Shown here one piece after another: positions 11,450-21,232 of a stretch of DNA of 64,000 nt; the first letter of the stretch is position 1; each line of letters begins with the position of its first letter. The notes beneath the pieces are model-generated. The model was not told the origin of the DNA and made no database searches. It saw nothing but the letters and a program-made list of their open reading frames with translations. Source of the stretch: Rhyacophila brunnea (lineage: Eukaryota; Arthropoda; Insecta; Trichoptera; Rhyacophilidae); the NCBI GenBank assembly GCA_022495005.1, contig JAGYXB010000200.1:434001-498000 (forward strand), given 5' to 3'. The position numbers and the translations under genes are program-made.

Positions 11450-12060
11450 GTAACGTATTGATTTCATTTGTATAAATTGCGAGAATGATCCATAACTAGT
11501 CACCCCTCATCTTGAGTCCGTTATTCGACTCACTAACGTGTGGGCATGTAGAAAATGATAAAAGACGCTCATTGAGTCATGCGGGTGTCGATGCAGTGCA
11601 GTACGTGTGAGGTGACCTCATTGTTGTAATGGTAATTTGTCTGGTAATTTCGGCAGATTTTGCTAACTGACTCTTCGTTACGTGCTACGGGATGGGAGCA
11701 TCAGTCTGATAACATTTTATACACCAAGAAAAACGACATTACACACTTGTTTCCCGTAGCGGCAGCTTGATGTGATTTCACGTGATAGTGTGCGACGTGC
11801 ATCATAATAATATAATCACAGCTTAAAGGTACCCGACTCGGTCACGTGCTGTGGACGCATAATCTAGCTTGCCTATTATATAAACAAAATGGACTCCGGC
11901 GTCCTGGAAGGCCACTAACCACTATCTACGATGAAGCTACAGGATGCTGAAATGACGCAAGAAAACTGACGAGTAACGGAGATTCTTAGAGGCACCGTAT
12001 GGTGTCCATAATATGCACCAACTAAGGGGCAGACCAGGAAACTCAGAAATAATGGGAACT
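11450..12060. other. GC-richer block of unknown nature
   Basis: Composition rises here and CACGTG occurs twice (about 11779 and 11844). Near 12000 a stretch with CACCGTATGGTGTCCA resembles 22955-23010, which hints at an old dispersed repeat. No frame is convincingly coding. Confidence 0.35.
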
Positions 12061-12257
12061 GAAATACTTAACGGGTAAGGCGATAGCAGTTAACCGACTT
12101 GAGTAAGGAAGAATCCGGGCTAAAATTACACACGTGTCAAGAATACTTTGTACGTCGAATACTGAAAACTGCTCTCGGTTTATGCATTTACGCTCATTTA
12201 ATGTTGGTGTATTACACACAATATTGCACGTGCATAATGCGTGCTTCATTTTCGTAG

Positions 12258-12763
12258 GACACTCACACATTCAAAAACCCTGTATCAGCATGCGGCGTAT
12301 TGAATATAGCCTATCGGTATTCTATTTATTATCTGTTCTGTAGGGCACACATAGCAAGAGAGAAATTGCAAAAAAAATGTATACAAAATGCATACTTTAT
12401 TTGCTTTATTAACTGTTATTTCATAGAAAGTACAGTCCAAAAATTAACATTCCTAAGATATCATACAATAAAAACATTATGTTTGATATTACGATGTTGT
12501 TTATGAAGTATTTTCTGTTGATTACACGTCAAATAATACCGTTATTAAACAACGAGAAGAGATCAAAACAGCTGTCCAAAAAAATACGTAAGCTTCTAAG
12601 CTGCTTTGAGAGAATAGGAAAAGGATATTGCCAAATAAACGATCGGCTACTAACAAAGCACACGGAAACAATGTTTTTATTAGGAGATAAATATACAGTT
12701 CGGCTAAGTATTGACCACTCACCATCATGGACTGTCATTAATGCGTACTTACGTGAAATATGA
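12258..12763 (+). CDS. coding-like block, two overlapping open frames
   Basis: After an acceptor-like GCTTCATTTTCGTAG, one frame stays open for 82 codons (start DTHTFKNPVSACGVLNIAYR) to 12506. A second frame, open from about 12479 to 12763, contains MKYFLLITRQIIPLLNNEK, KKIRKLLSCFERIGKGY, and NDRLLTKHTETMFLLGDKY. The second has a protein-like balance of charged and hydrophobic residues and a possible membrane segment near its start. One frameshift would join them, suggesting an exon or a decayed gene such as a chemoreceptor. That name is a guess. Minus-strand frames are also open here, which weakens the case. Confidence 0.3.
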
Positions 12764-13602
12764 TACGCATTATTTCGTTTTTACTACATCATAAATAGCA
12801 GATTTATGTTTGATTGAAGAGAGAATCTTTTGAGTAACGAATTTCTAGAAAAAAGATATAAGTATTTAGTAATTCATTAATACACAATAATGTTATGCTT
12901 AATTAATTATTATTGATTTAAACGTATCAATGCGGTAAAATTTAATTACTTAGCGGAGATGAAAACATAATTATATTAAGTCTACATTATCTTTGGCAAC
13001 TTCAGTGAATAAGATAATAAATGTATCGGGTAATATTTTATTATAGAAATGTTTTATGAGAATTTATTCATTAAGTGAGAGGTATTTACCTTTTAAAGGA
13101 TGTTACATAATTAATTATATCCTTACCATCAATCATTATCATAAGTTCTTGCGTACCTACTAACTAACAATGAATATTTTTGACAGCGAGTACGCGATAA
13201 ATTCATCGATTCGGGCTGTAAAAACCGATTAGCTACACCCCACAATTTTTAGTGAGATGTCACGAAAATCTTAAGTACCTACCTACGGAATTATATGATT
13301 TACGATGCATAGCCCAAAATTAACGCGAAAAAAATATTCTCTTCACACAAACAAGGACTAATATTTTATAACTCAGTATTGGTTTTTGAGTCTCGTGTAG
13401 AAATCGTTTGGAAAATCATTTAGTAGGTATAAGTGCTGCGGAGAGTTTAGTATGCATAATATTATAAATGTAGTTTCTTTTGTAATTCGACTACTTGAGA
13501 CAATAGTATAATATATTAAAGGTCATGAAAAAGTAGAAAGTGGCCATGAATCACTCACTTAATTAGCTTGATATTTAAAGGGGGTCTAGGACGATCTTGT
13601 AC
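12764..13602. other. AT-rich stretch, no gene seen
   Basis: No strong signals. A minus-strand donor-like TTTCAC then GTAAGTAC lies at its left edge, without a good matching acceptor. Confidence 0.4.
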
Positions 13603-13979
13603 CTGGACAACTGGGCGCCACGCAATCGAATTAAATTCGAAAATAAATAGACTTTCGTGAATATAGGTACTTTTAAAATATATTTTTAATATTATTATTT
13701 AATACTTTAAATATGCACACGTAAATATTGATTTAATTGTGCATACGTTTAAGTTCCAATAAGAAAAGAGTTATTTTATTTATATAAAGCCTCAGGCATA
13801 AAAATTCTCAATCCGCAATAAAAAAACATTATGTTAAGAGCAAAATTAATTAAAACTACTAAGTAGTAGATAGGAACTTATTAAAATTCCTCGTCTACTT
13901 TCTGTATAAAATTGTAACAAACGTCTATTTATTTCATTCGACAGTACAACGCCCAATTGTCATGGCGCCTAATTGTCCC
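13603..13979. mobile_element. MITE with GGCGCCA terminal inverted repeats
   Basis: The left end GGACAACTGGGCGCCACG and the inverted right end GGACAATTAGGCGCCATG match over about 18 bp with a few differences. The interior is AT-rich and non-coding. Confidence 0.6.
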
Positions 13980-14062
13980 ATCTCCTTGCGCGCAACAATT
14001 TCGAGTACATCATAATAACTTGAAAGACGCAGTTTGACTTCTAATATGGGTTTTTTTGTGAA

Positions 14063-14215
14063 ACATCATCTTTTTCTTCTTCTTTGGCCCAGATAATTTG
14101 ACTGTCGGTTAGTAGATTTATCTACGGCTCAACTCTACGCAGAGCCTGTGTTAGTCGAAGCCCTATGGTACTCTTGATTCGGTCAGTCCATCTGGAGTAA
14201 GTTCCTCTTCTTCCT
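14063..14215 (-). pseudogene. LINE endonuclease-RT C-terminal scrap (third type)
   Basis: The minus-strand frame reads SRWTDRIKSTIGLRLTQALR followed by a V-E, then a stop, and later SQIIWAKEEE. The R-W-x-D-x-I-K pattern is the C-terminal signature of many endonuclease-RT proteins, and it differs from the other two families in this window. Confidence 0.6.
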
Positions 14216-14434
14216 CTTTAAAATTCAGTCTAATCAAATATTGCTTTAGTGGTATATGATACATAAAATTGGAGAGAGAGGCAGGCGATCCCTTCAAGAA
14301 TATGCATTTATTACCAAACGGTTCATTGGTCGCGATAGCTATTTAGGTATACTATGTATACTATAAAAAGTCAAATGAAATATATCTATATTATTTTTGA
14401 TAAATGTAAAATAATTTAAACTTTTAATATTTTT

Positions 14435-14869
14435 GAAGTTATACTTCTTTAAGAGCGTTTGGAAAATCAGTTCAGAGTGTATTTTTGGCGTGTGACGTCA
14501 TGTAACATATAATTAATTTTTTCACACAAAAATAAAAGCACTCGATTGGATCCGAACCACCAATTGTTCGGTTATCAGCCGAACGCACTACCATTACGCC
14601 ACAGTATGATACTCCAATCGTGACGATTATACAGTATAATATTACAGTTTAGAATTGTTCCGTTGCCTAGGCAGCGAATTTCATATTGTCGGCCATTTGC
14701 AATTCCTTACGTAAGCAAACTATTAAACGTCATAGTGGCAGTTGTTACTTTAAAAATAAAAGCAACGATAAATAAGTGTGTAATTTAACATGATAATTAA
14801 GAGCTACTCAAAGAATCTAGGTTATAACAAGTTTTTTTATGTTTTGTTACGCCAAAGAAGTATAACTTC
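14435..14869. mobile_element. TIR element with tRNA-Ile-like core (family B, copy 1)
   Basis: The ends carry a perfect 16-bp inverted repeat, GAAGTTATACTTCTTT. On the minus strand the interior has a tRNA-like module: TGGCGTAATGGTAGTGCG as A box, an anticodon stem TTCGG/CCGAA with loop CTGATAA (anticodon GAU, isoleucine), and a B box GGTTCGGATCC. The rest includes CCGTTGCCTAGGCAGCGAAT, shared with the copies at 26933 and 52733. No protein is encoded. Confidence 0.85.
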
Positions 14870-15032
14870 TAACGCGTGTACATAATATATTATGTCAAAA
14901 AATTGTGTAGTAATAGTTTTTTGGAGTTATTATTTTGTTATTATGTAATATAATGTCGCTATAAATCCAACATACCGGACAGAGGAAACAGTACATTCAT
15001 AATAATCATTTAAAGTTTTCCAGAAAGCCTTC

Positions 15033-15248
15033 GGCAATTTGACGACACAGTAATTGGTTCATGTATTTTATTTAGTCGCATCACGTCGCTATTTTCTAAA
15101 TGCGCTGCGACGCAATTGCACACTAATGGCAGCTTTCAAAGCTCTCCTACGGCACCGTGAAACTCTTTATCTATTAGACAGACAAGTGTTTGTCTGTAAC
15201 TTGCTACTCTCTGATTCTTGTGTACTGTCTTGGGGATGGATACTTTGA
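15033..15248 (+). other. weakly coding-like, GC-richer segment
   Basis: An acceptor-like GTTCATGTATTTTATTTAG is followed by a frame open to 15248 (ASRRYFLNALRRN, AAFKALLRHRETLYLLDRQV). A second frame is open for 27 codons. The inverted motif GACAGACAAGTGTTTGTCTG lies within. No family is recognised, and I do not call a gene. Confidence 0.2.
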
Positions 15249-15693
15249 TAATTGATGTGTACTAAATAGCGTCAGATTGCAAATGGAATCAGCTAGCTTA
15301 GTGAATAAGTAATCACTATGAAATGTCTGTGATAGTACCGTATTATAGTATAATACTCCTACTGTGTTTATGATGCTTGTAAACTTATGCTTTATTATCA
15401 AGGAGATATTTTTTTTTATTAACACGAGCCCAGTTATTTTTGTAAATTTCTAACTGCGCGCCTTTCGCAAATCTGGTTTGTATCGGTTTGGTATCTTAAT
15501 TCAATTGATGGATGCTTATTTCAACTAACTAATAGTAGAAAAACGAAATTATTCTAACATGTAGTCAATCTATTAGTTGTTTTTTCGGTGGCTAATATAA
15601 ATATTTACGAATACTCTTAACCTCCCTCCTTCAGTAATTCTATCCATTAAAGAAAAATTAAACATTATCTATGATAACAATATAGACTATTTA

Positions 15694-15809
15694 AAATTCT
15701 AATGGATTCAAGCTCGACGACACGACGCCTGAAGATGCCAAAAGGCGAAACCCGGGTCGCGAGAAACGACTTAAATGAAATAGTACAGAGCTTGAATCCA
15801 TTAGAATTT
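15694..15809 (+). ncRNA. hammerhead-ribozyme-like motif in a long hairpin
   Basis: The catalytic core is present in order: CTGAAGA (15729-15735, fitting CUGANGA), stem II GCC-AAAA-GGC (15737-15746), GAAA (15747-15750), a tiny stem III with CCCGGG, and GTC as the cleavage triplet (15756-15758). Stem I begins with CGC (15726-15728) pairing with GCG (15759-15761). It is extended outward by a perfect 22-bp inverted repeat (15694-15715 with 15788-15809). Very short stem III hammerheads are known from Penelope-like retroelements; no Penelope protein is seen here. Activity is inferred from the motif, not shown. Confidence 0.65.
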
Positions 15810-15811
15810 AA

Positions 15812-16612
15812 ATTTAAATTCCATCAAGTACCTTCGGTCGAAAGTATTAATAATATAGACTAATTAGGTGGTAAATAGGTTACCTAATTTGTAACATAAT
15901 TTATTGTTCTTAATAGTCGTTATCCTCACCGCATGATGATCGCATTATCTACTGATAAGAATTATTTATATTAATACGCAGTTTTGAATTTAATTAGTAG
16001 AGCATTTTTACTTGGTCCTATTGGCAATATGACCAAAGAAATTGAATGACTGACTAATTGACTAAAACTGACTATCTGAATTATACAGGTTCTTCGATAT
16101 AAAGCCATTCGCCGTATATCTTCAGCAGTTAGTATATCTAAAAAGTTTTCAGCCGTTTTCTCTTTATCTTGTTTTCAATATAGGCTAGCAATCGTAGGTG
16201 TATTGATGATTTAACCATTTTCCATAACACCAGTTTTCTATATTTTGGTTTCGTATCCTTCACTGTTGAGGACGCCGAATTCTTGGATATACCCTTGTTA
16301 TGTCACTCTAGTAATTCATACATTCCATGATTTACATAGCTGTATATAATGATATACTTTTTGCATCACTCATTTGGATGGGCCATAGGAAACCTACATT
16401 TTCCACGACAACCCTCAATAGTGAAAAATTATTGTTGTTTTCTTTCTGGCAACGAGGCCAAAATACTTCTGACCATTTTGGAAATATATTTTAGAGAGTC
16501 ATTTTATATTCATTCTTTTTGCGGTCCATATAGACATTAAAATGCAACTCCAAAATCCATCTCGAAGGTATTGATTTTACGACATTATTTCGCCTTTATA
16601 TACTGCAGAAAG
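15812..16612. other. no gene recognised
   Basis: Moderately AT-rich. The minus strand at 16100-16300 looks vaguely coding in broken frames (LTAEDIRRMALYRR), perhaps an old transposon, but nothing firm can be named. Confidence 0.3.
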
Positions 16613-16714
16613 ATGAAGAACACCACCAAGCAATTTATATTAATTTTATTTTTCGGAAAAATATTTGGCTTATTTCATTACAAGTTTATACGATACCTAT
16701 ATTATCAAATATAG
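16613..16714 (+). CDS. short hydrophobic ORF, uncertain
   Basis: An ATG opens 33 codons starting MKNTTKQFILILFFGKIFG and then LFHYKF, closed by TAG. The hydrophobic start with a G-L-F motif is reminiscent of the N-terminus of insect gustatory receptors, but it could equally be a signal anchor or chance. No donor is evident before the stop. Confidence 0.15.
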   Translation: MKNTTKQFILILFFGKIFGLFHYKFIRYLYYQI

Positions 16715-17009
16715 TTTTAAAGATAAAAAAATATATTTTATTAAATATTACACATTAAAAATATTTCAGTGGCGCAGATTCTTCAAACTTTTGCCCTCTA
16801 TATTACACCGTATAATTAACTAAAATAATGAAAATGAGTAGGTATATGTCATTCAAATGACGTGGCCAAATGACATAACATTATTCATTTCCTCACATAC
16901 ACCCTATTATTATGGGTAACTAGTAAATCGTTACGAATTCTTTATTTAAATGGTATCATAATCGTAGTATATTCTTGAGTTTTCACCGTGTCTCCTTCTT
17001 CCTTCTTTA

Positions 17010-17050
17010 CTCGACGTTTCGGGCTTGTTGCAGAGGCCATTATCAAGAGA
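17010..17050 (-). ncRNA. degenerate hammerhead-like motif
   Basis: On the minus strand: TTGATAA (a two-change form of CUGAUGA), stem II GGC/GCC, CGAAAC, the triplet GTC, and stem I CTC/GAG. The order is right, but the two altered core bases argue that it is no longer active. Confidence 0.45.
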
Positions 17051-17182
17051 TATGTTTTATGATGAAATGTAGTGTAGGTGTGTGAATGTAAACGTGTGTG
17101 AATGTATGGTATCATAATAATTATACGGTAAACTTATATACCTATATACCTACGTCTTGAAAGCTTTTAATATACCTAATAT

Positions 17183-17648
17183 CAGTGGCGAAGACTCCAT
17201 ACTAGGCGATTATTTAAAGCCTACCTTCTTAAGAAAAATAATTTTTATTTTCATGTTGACATATTTATATAATCACAAATAATAATATATTCAATATGCC
17301 CAAAGACATCTATCGTATAATTGTCATTATTTTACGATCTTTTCCCATGTTTCAATAAGAACCATCTATGACATCTCTCGAAAGTTTAAAAAAATAGAAC
17401 ACACCGCGTTATTTTGAGCGTATGTTACGTTTATAAATGTTTAGGAAAATACATAAGTAATTCAAACTAATTGCTTATTTTTATGAACTAATTATAACAA
17501 ACCAATTAAGCTTTTGAAATTTCTTCGTTTTAGCGTACCTATTCATCAGTAGTAATATTGGGTTATCTTCTTATTTCCCGCAAATATATCTGACAAGCAT
17601 GGTTACTCCCACAGCCTACCTCTTTCAAAAAGTCAGCCTTCGCCACTG
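17183..17648. mobile_element. hAT-type MITE with perfect 8-bp duplication
   Basis: CAGTGGCGAAGACT at the left and CAGTGGCGAAGGCT inverted at the right form the terminal repeats. The 8-bp CCTAATAT at 17175-17182 is repeated exactly at 17649-17656. Length 466 bp, non-coding. The same termini occur at 25838-26271. Confidence 0.93.
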
Positions 17649-17744
17649 CCTAATATATATAGTCTACTCAAAACTCTATGACTATATCATAGTATGTCTA
17701 ACTTATATGTAGTTAATTACTTGTATTTCTTTTTATTGTATTAG

Positions 17745-17825
17745 CTATCTGAAAGCTTCCTCAATTACGGTTTCCAAATAAAAAATGTAAAAACACGGTT
17801 ATCATCGATTGATTCTTCGAAATAA
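17745..17825 (+). CDS. candidate terminal exon
   Basis: A strong pyrimidine-rich acceptor (TATTTCTTTTTATTGTATTAG) is followed by 26 open codons ending in TAA: LSESFLNYGFQIKN then TRLSSIDSSK. The composition is more balanced than the flanks. AATAAA occurs within the coding part (17776-17781) but no clear signal follows the stop. The upstream exon is unknown and the product unrecognised. Confidence 0.22.
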   Translation, partial: LSESFLNYGFQIKNVKTRLSSIDSSK

Positions 17826-17965
17826 TGTTATTTAACCATTTCATTAGTAGATATATAACGTAGTTTTTCTCATGTAGCAAAAGGTAGATAGATGCTATGT
17901 TGGAGTCGGGAGTAGAAGGGAATAATCCAAATAGTAATAATGTTTTGAAATTTAAAAAAAAATAT

Positions 17966-18533
17966 GTAGTCGTCAATGACTTCGGGCTTTATCAGCATTA
18001 TTTAGACAGTGTAAGAATTAGCAGGTCATTTAAACGATTGCAAATCTTCACATCTACAGTTACTACTTATATTCTACACGCATGACATTATTCGATGGGA
18101 TCGAAACGTTTGAAGTGCAATAATGCAGAGGCCAGCAGATTTCTCAACCGCAAACTTTATAAACAATGACTCACAATTAACCGAATATTCATGAATATAA
18201 TTAGCGGGTCATAGTTGATGAGTTAGTCAATCTAAATACTTATTAGTATCAATCATAATCTCCGTCCGATCAGTAAACTTCGTGTCAGTTGCTCCGCACA
18301 GAATTCTATTCCACCGAGCTCGGACCTCGGAACAGTATCATAAGTATTGTAACATAACGCTCTTGTAACATACTTTTGTACCAACTGTTTACGCTGCAAA
18401 TAAAATTCGCTCCTCCATCCATCGGAGCAACCACTAAATCTCGACTTCTCATCTCCCTCCTGACGACTTTCCATCTACATCTCCAGGTCATTCTTAATCA
18501 CAACGGTATCGTCCTTCAACTACGAGACCCGCA
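17966..18533 (-). mobile_element. repeat family A, copy 1 (about 570 bp)
   Basis: It matches, in reverse, the sequence inserted in a SINE at 40839-41393, and also 21233-22383. Shared blocks include GTCAATGACTTCGGGC, GCGGGTCATAGTTGATGAG, AACAGTATCATAAGTATTGT and CATCGGAGCAACCAC. It is non-autonomous, with no coding capacity. Confidence 0.8.
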
Positions 18534-19009
18534 AAAATTTTAATATCAACAATCTATTTTCATCTATAATGTGGATATTCAATGCATTGACTACATGAAA
18601 ATGTTTGTTACTCAATATAAAAATTCACGGTAACATTTTCGGATGAATATTCAATCGGTGCTGCAAGCCAGGGTCGACAAATAGCCAATACGTTTTAAAC
18701 TATGAATCCCAGAATGACCCTGTTACCATAGATTTTCATCTATATTGCTAGGAAGTAGTTCGAACCTCTGACTTTAGCAGCGGAAAACAGGATGTTTGTT
18801 TACTATCTCGTAATTTGGAGAAATATTGACTACATACAAGCATTGAATAATATTATTATCAGGTCACAGTTCAAACAGACAAATTGTTGAGATATAATAA
18901 TTTATTCTTAGTCCAGAGTCCAGACTAACATAATATTATTATTTATTTTATCAACAAAATAATTAATATTATTTAAAATATTTGAAATATGTATAATAAC
19001 CATCATCAT
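18534..19009. other. AT-rich stretch, no gene seen
   Basis: No repeat partner or coding signal is recognised. Confidence 0.4.
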
Positions 19010-19740
19010 CATCAGGAGCGCAACAACCCGGTGTGGGTCCTGGCCTCCTCCAACAGCTCCCTCCACCTGTCCCTATCCAGTGTGGCCGCTTTCCAATTCG
19101 GTACCCCCAGAATACGGCAGTCACACGCAGCTCCATCCAACCAGCGAATCTTTGGCCTGCCTTTTCTTCTACGCCTTATTGGATTGCTGGACGTCACTCT
19201 CTTTGCCGGTTCATTGTCATTCATATGGTGCACATGACCTAGCCATCGCAGTCTCCCAATCTTAATTGATTGGACTGCGCTACAATCTTTGTACAGCTCG
19301 TAAATCTCAGCATTATATCTTCTCCTCTAATTGGTGCCGTCCTTGATCGGTCCATATATACGGCGGAGATTTTTTCTTTCAAAGATGTTCAGAGTTCGTT
19401 TATTTCCAGGTTAATGTCCAGGTTTCCGATGCATAGGTGAGCACTGTCTTTATGAGTGTCTTGTAAAGAGTGCTTTTAGTTCGGCGAGATAGTATGAGGG
19501 ACTACGTTAAAGTGCCCACCACCACCCGTCATATATGCACAACCGTGGATATGCACGGCCGCTTTCTATGACGCTTTAAACGTGTCTGAAAGAAGTGATT
19601 TTAAGTGCTCATTCCGTCCCGAGACGGAGCCGCACGGGACTGATGCTGCAACCATGCACCGTAGTGCTTAAAGAAGAAAGTTAAGAAAGAAAATGTTTGT
19701 TTTTGGACTGGCTCAGGGACTGAAAATGTCTTAACAGGTA
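19010..19740 (-). pseudogene. RTE-like LINE C-terminus (family R2, copy 1), interrupted
   Basis: The minus-strand frame reads MHHMNDNEPAKRVTSSNP, RRRRKGRPKIRWLDGAACD and KAATLDRDRWRELLEEARTH, the conserved end of an endonuclease-RT protein. It closely resembles the copy at 42348. The low-coordinate end lies in a CATCATCATCATC run, the LINE tail. A 211-bp insert at 19504-19714 splits the upstream part. Confidence 0.85.
19504..19714. mobile_element. short insertion with 7-bp target duplication
   Basis: Compared with the uninterrupted copy near 42840, this block is extra. AGGGACT stands on both sides (19497-19503 and 19715-19721). The insert is GC-rich and starts ACGTTAAAGTGCCCACC; it includes CCGTCCCGAGACGG. 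Its right part is A-rich, which fits a SINE-like retroposon, but no RNA ancestor is recognised. Confidence 0.8.
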
Positions 19741-20269
19741 TAATTATTACGGTTTACAATAGTTTGTATAAAATGTAGGTACATTTGGAAGGTTTTATAT
19801 TCTAACGCAGAGAAAAAATGATAAAAAAGATGAAAAATGTACATCCTGACAAACAGACAAAACCAAAAATCGTGACAATAAATTATTAACGGTATTGTAG
19901 TACCTAATTAGTTTTTTGTTTCTGTATTTATACTATAACTGCATTTTTTTAATAATCACACTGTCTTACGTTTTTTCTACATATTGGAAATTGGGCTGAC
20001 TACGTAAATAATTTAAGTATATTGTAGGTATAAAACCACCAATGTAGCGAAACTGCTTTCTGTAGAATACATTATTATTATTATTCAAAAGTACCTTATG
20101 TATGCGTAATTAAATTTAATCCTAATTTACCAAAAAAAATCAAAACATTGGGATATATATATATATTGACATATTTTATAATAACGTGTTCTTTAAAACC
20201 AAGCGTTCTTACAATTAAAGGAACTAATTCTGTTTCATTTGAACGACACATCATAGAAGACAATATTTT
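19741..20269. other. AT-rich stretch, no gene seen
   Basis: AT-rich with a short (AT) run near 20150. No coding signal. Confidence 0.4.
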
Positions 20270-20826
20270 GGTCTGCAAAGCGCAGGTGACTGAGGTATTC
20301 TCCGTTGATGAGAATTCCTCTTTTCACCCAGTCGATGCGTCTAAATATATCTTTTAGAGTGGATGTAAATAGTTTGGGTGAGATTGTGTCACCTTGGCGG
20401 ACACTCTCGCTAATTAGAAATCTACAAGATGGTTTATGAAGCTTTACACTTGCTGTTGCATTACTATAAATTTAATGTTATTGAGGATGTTTATTTATAG
20501 CGTCTAGAAATTCCTTGGTTATATAAGGCATCGATAATAAAAGATTTTTTTATTGGAAAAAATGCCTTCTCATAATCAATGAAACCAAGGTATAGTGGCA
20601 GTCTGTATTCTTGATACCGTCGTGCTATAGCCTCTTCTGAACCCAGCTTGCTCTCTCGGTTGATTCTCATCTAGATCAGTTTCTAGGCGGTTGGAGAGTA
20701 TTTTTGTAAAAACTTTGTACAGAATTGGCAATAAGCTGATTGGCCGATAATTTTTCAGAGCTTTCTTTTAATTCTTTTTAATAAGCTGGGAGAGGCTTTC
20801 ATCCAGCAGTGGATCGACCTCGGCTG
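20270..20826. pseudogene. RTE-like LINE (family R1) with inverted 5' part
   Basis: From 20270 to about 20770 the minus strand encodes RT-domain pieces matching the copy at 7754, broken off exactly inside the F-A-D-D box. From 20785 the last codons of the same protein (GEAFIQQWIDLG-like) appear on the plus strand, followed by an A-rich tail. An inverted 5' part joined to a forward 3' end is the product expected of twin priming. Confidence 0.82.
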
Positions 20827-20959
20827 AAAAAAATATAATAGTTAAATGAACTATATGAATTCATGAGGTGTGAAGACAAGTATCAAAACCACTCCAAAAC
20901 TGATTCAATATTATTTCACGCACACCCTATAAACACAAATTTGTGTCTCGATGCTTGTA

Positions 20960-21164
20960 TCATAACACACTTCCGCGCAGCCAAATATAGGCCAATAAAA
21001 AAAAAATGACGACAAACGCGCTGTTACTTTTCCGGAGAAAATACGAAATAATAAGGAAATATGAAGTCATTTGTAAGCAGACAAATGTGTATGAATGACA
21101 TTCTGCGGTATTTAGTCTACCAAAGTAGATGTAATATATCCCTTGCAATTTTTGACCTAAAAAC
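20960..21164 (-). CDS. candidate exon, unknown protein
   Basis: On the minus strand an acceptor (ATTTTGTTTACATACAG) is followed by 67 open codons to a stop: FLGQKLQGIYYIYFGRLN, CHSYTFVCLQM and a hydrophobic C-terminal part (FVVIFFLLAYIWLRG) that could cross a membrane. No donor is seen before the stop, so it would be a terminal exon. Composition is mildly raised. No family is recognised. Confidence 0.2.
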
Positions 21165-21232
21165 CTGTATGTAAACAAAATATTAGAATACTGATATCAC
21201 AATAAGTATCATAGTAAAAGAATGTTTTATTT

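Noticed and set aside
11779..11848. E-box pair (CACGTG) as a promoter
   Set aside because: Two six-base words without a start site, TATA at the right distance or a following gene are not enough.
16766..16790. CAGTGGCGCAGATTCTTC as a hAT left end
   Set aside because: No matching inverted right end or duplication could be found.
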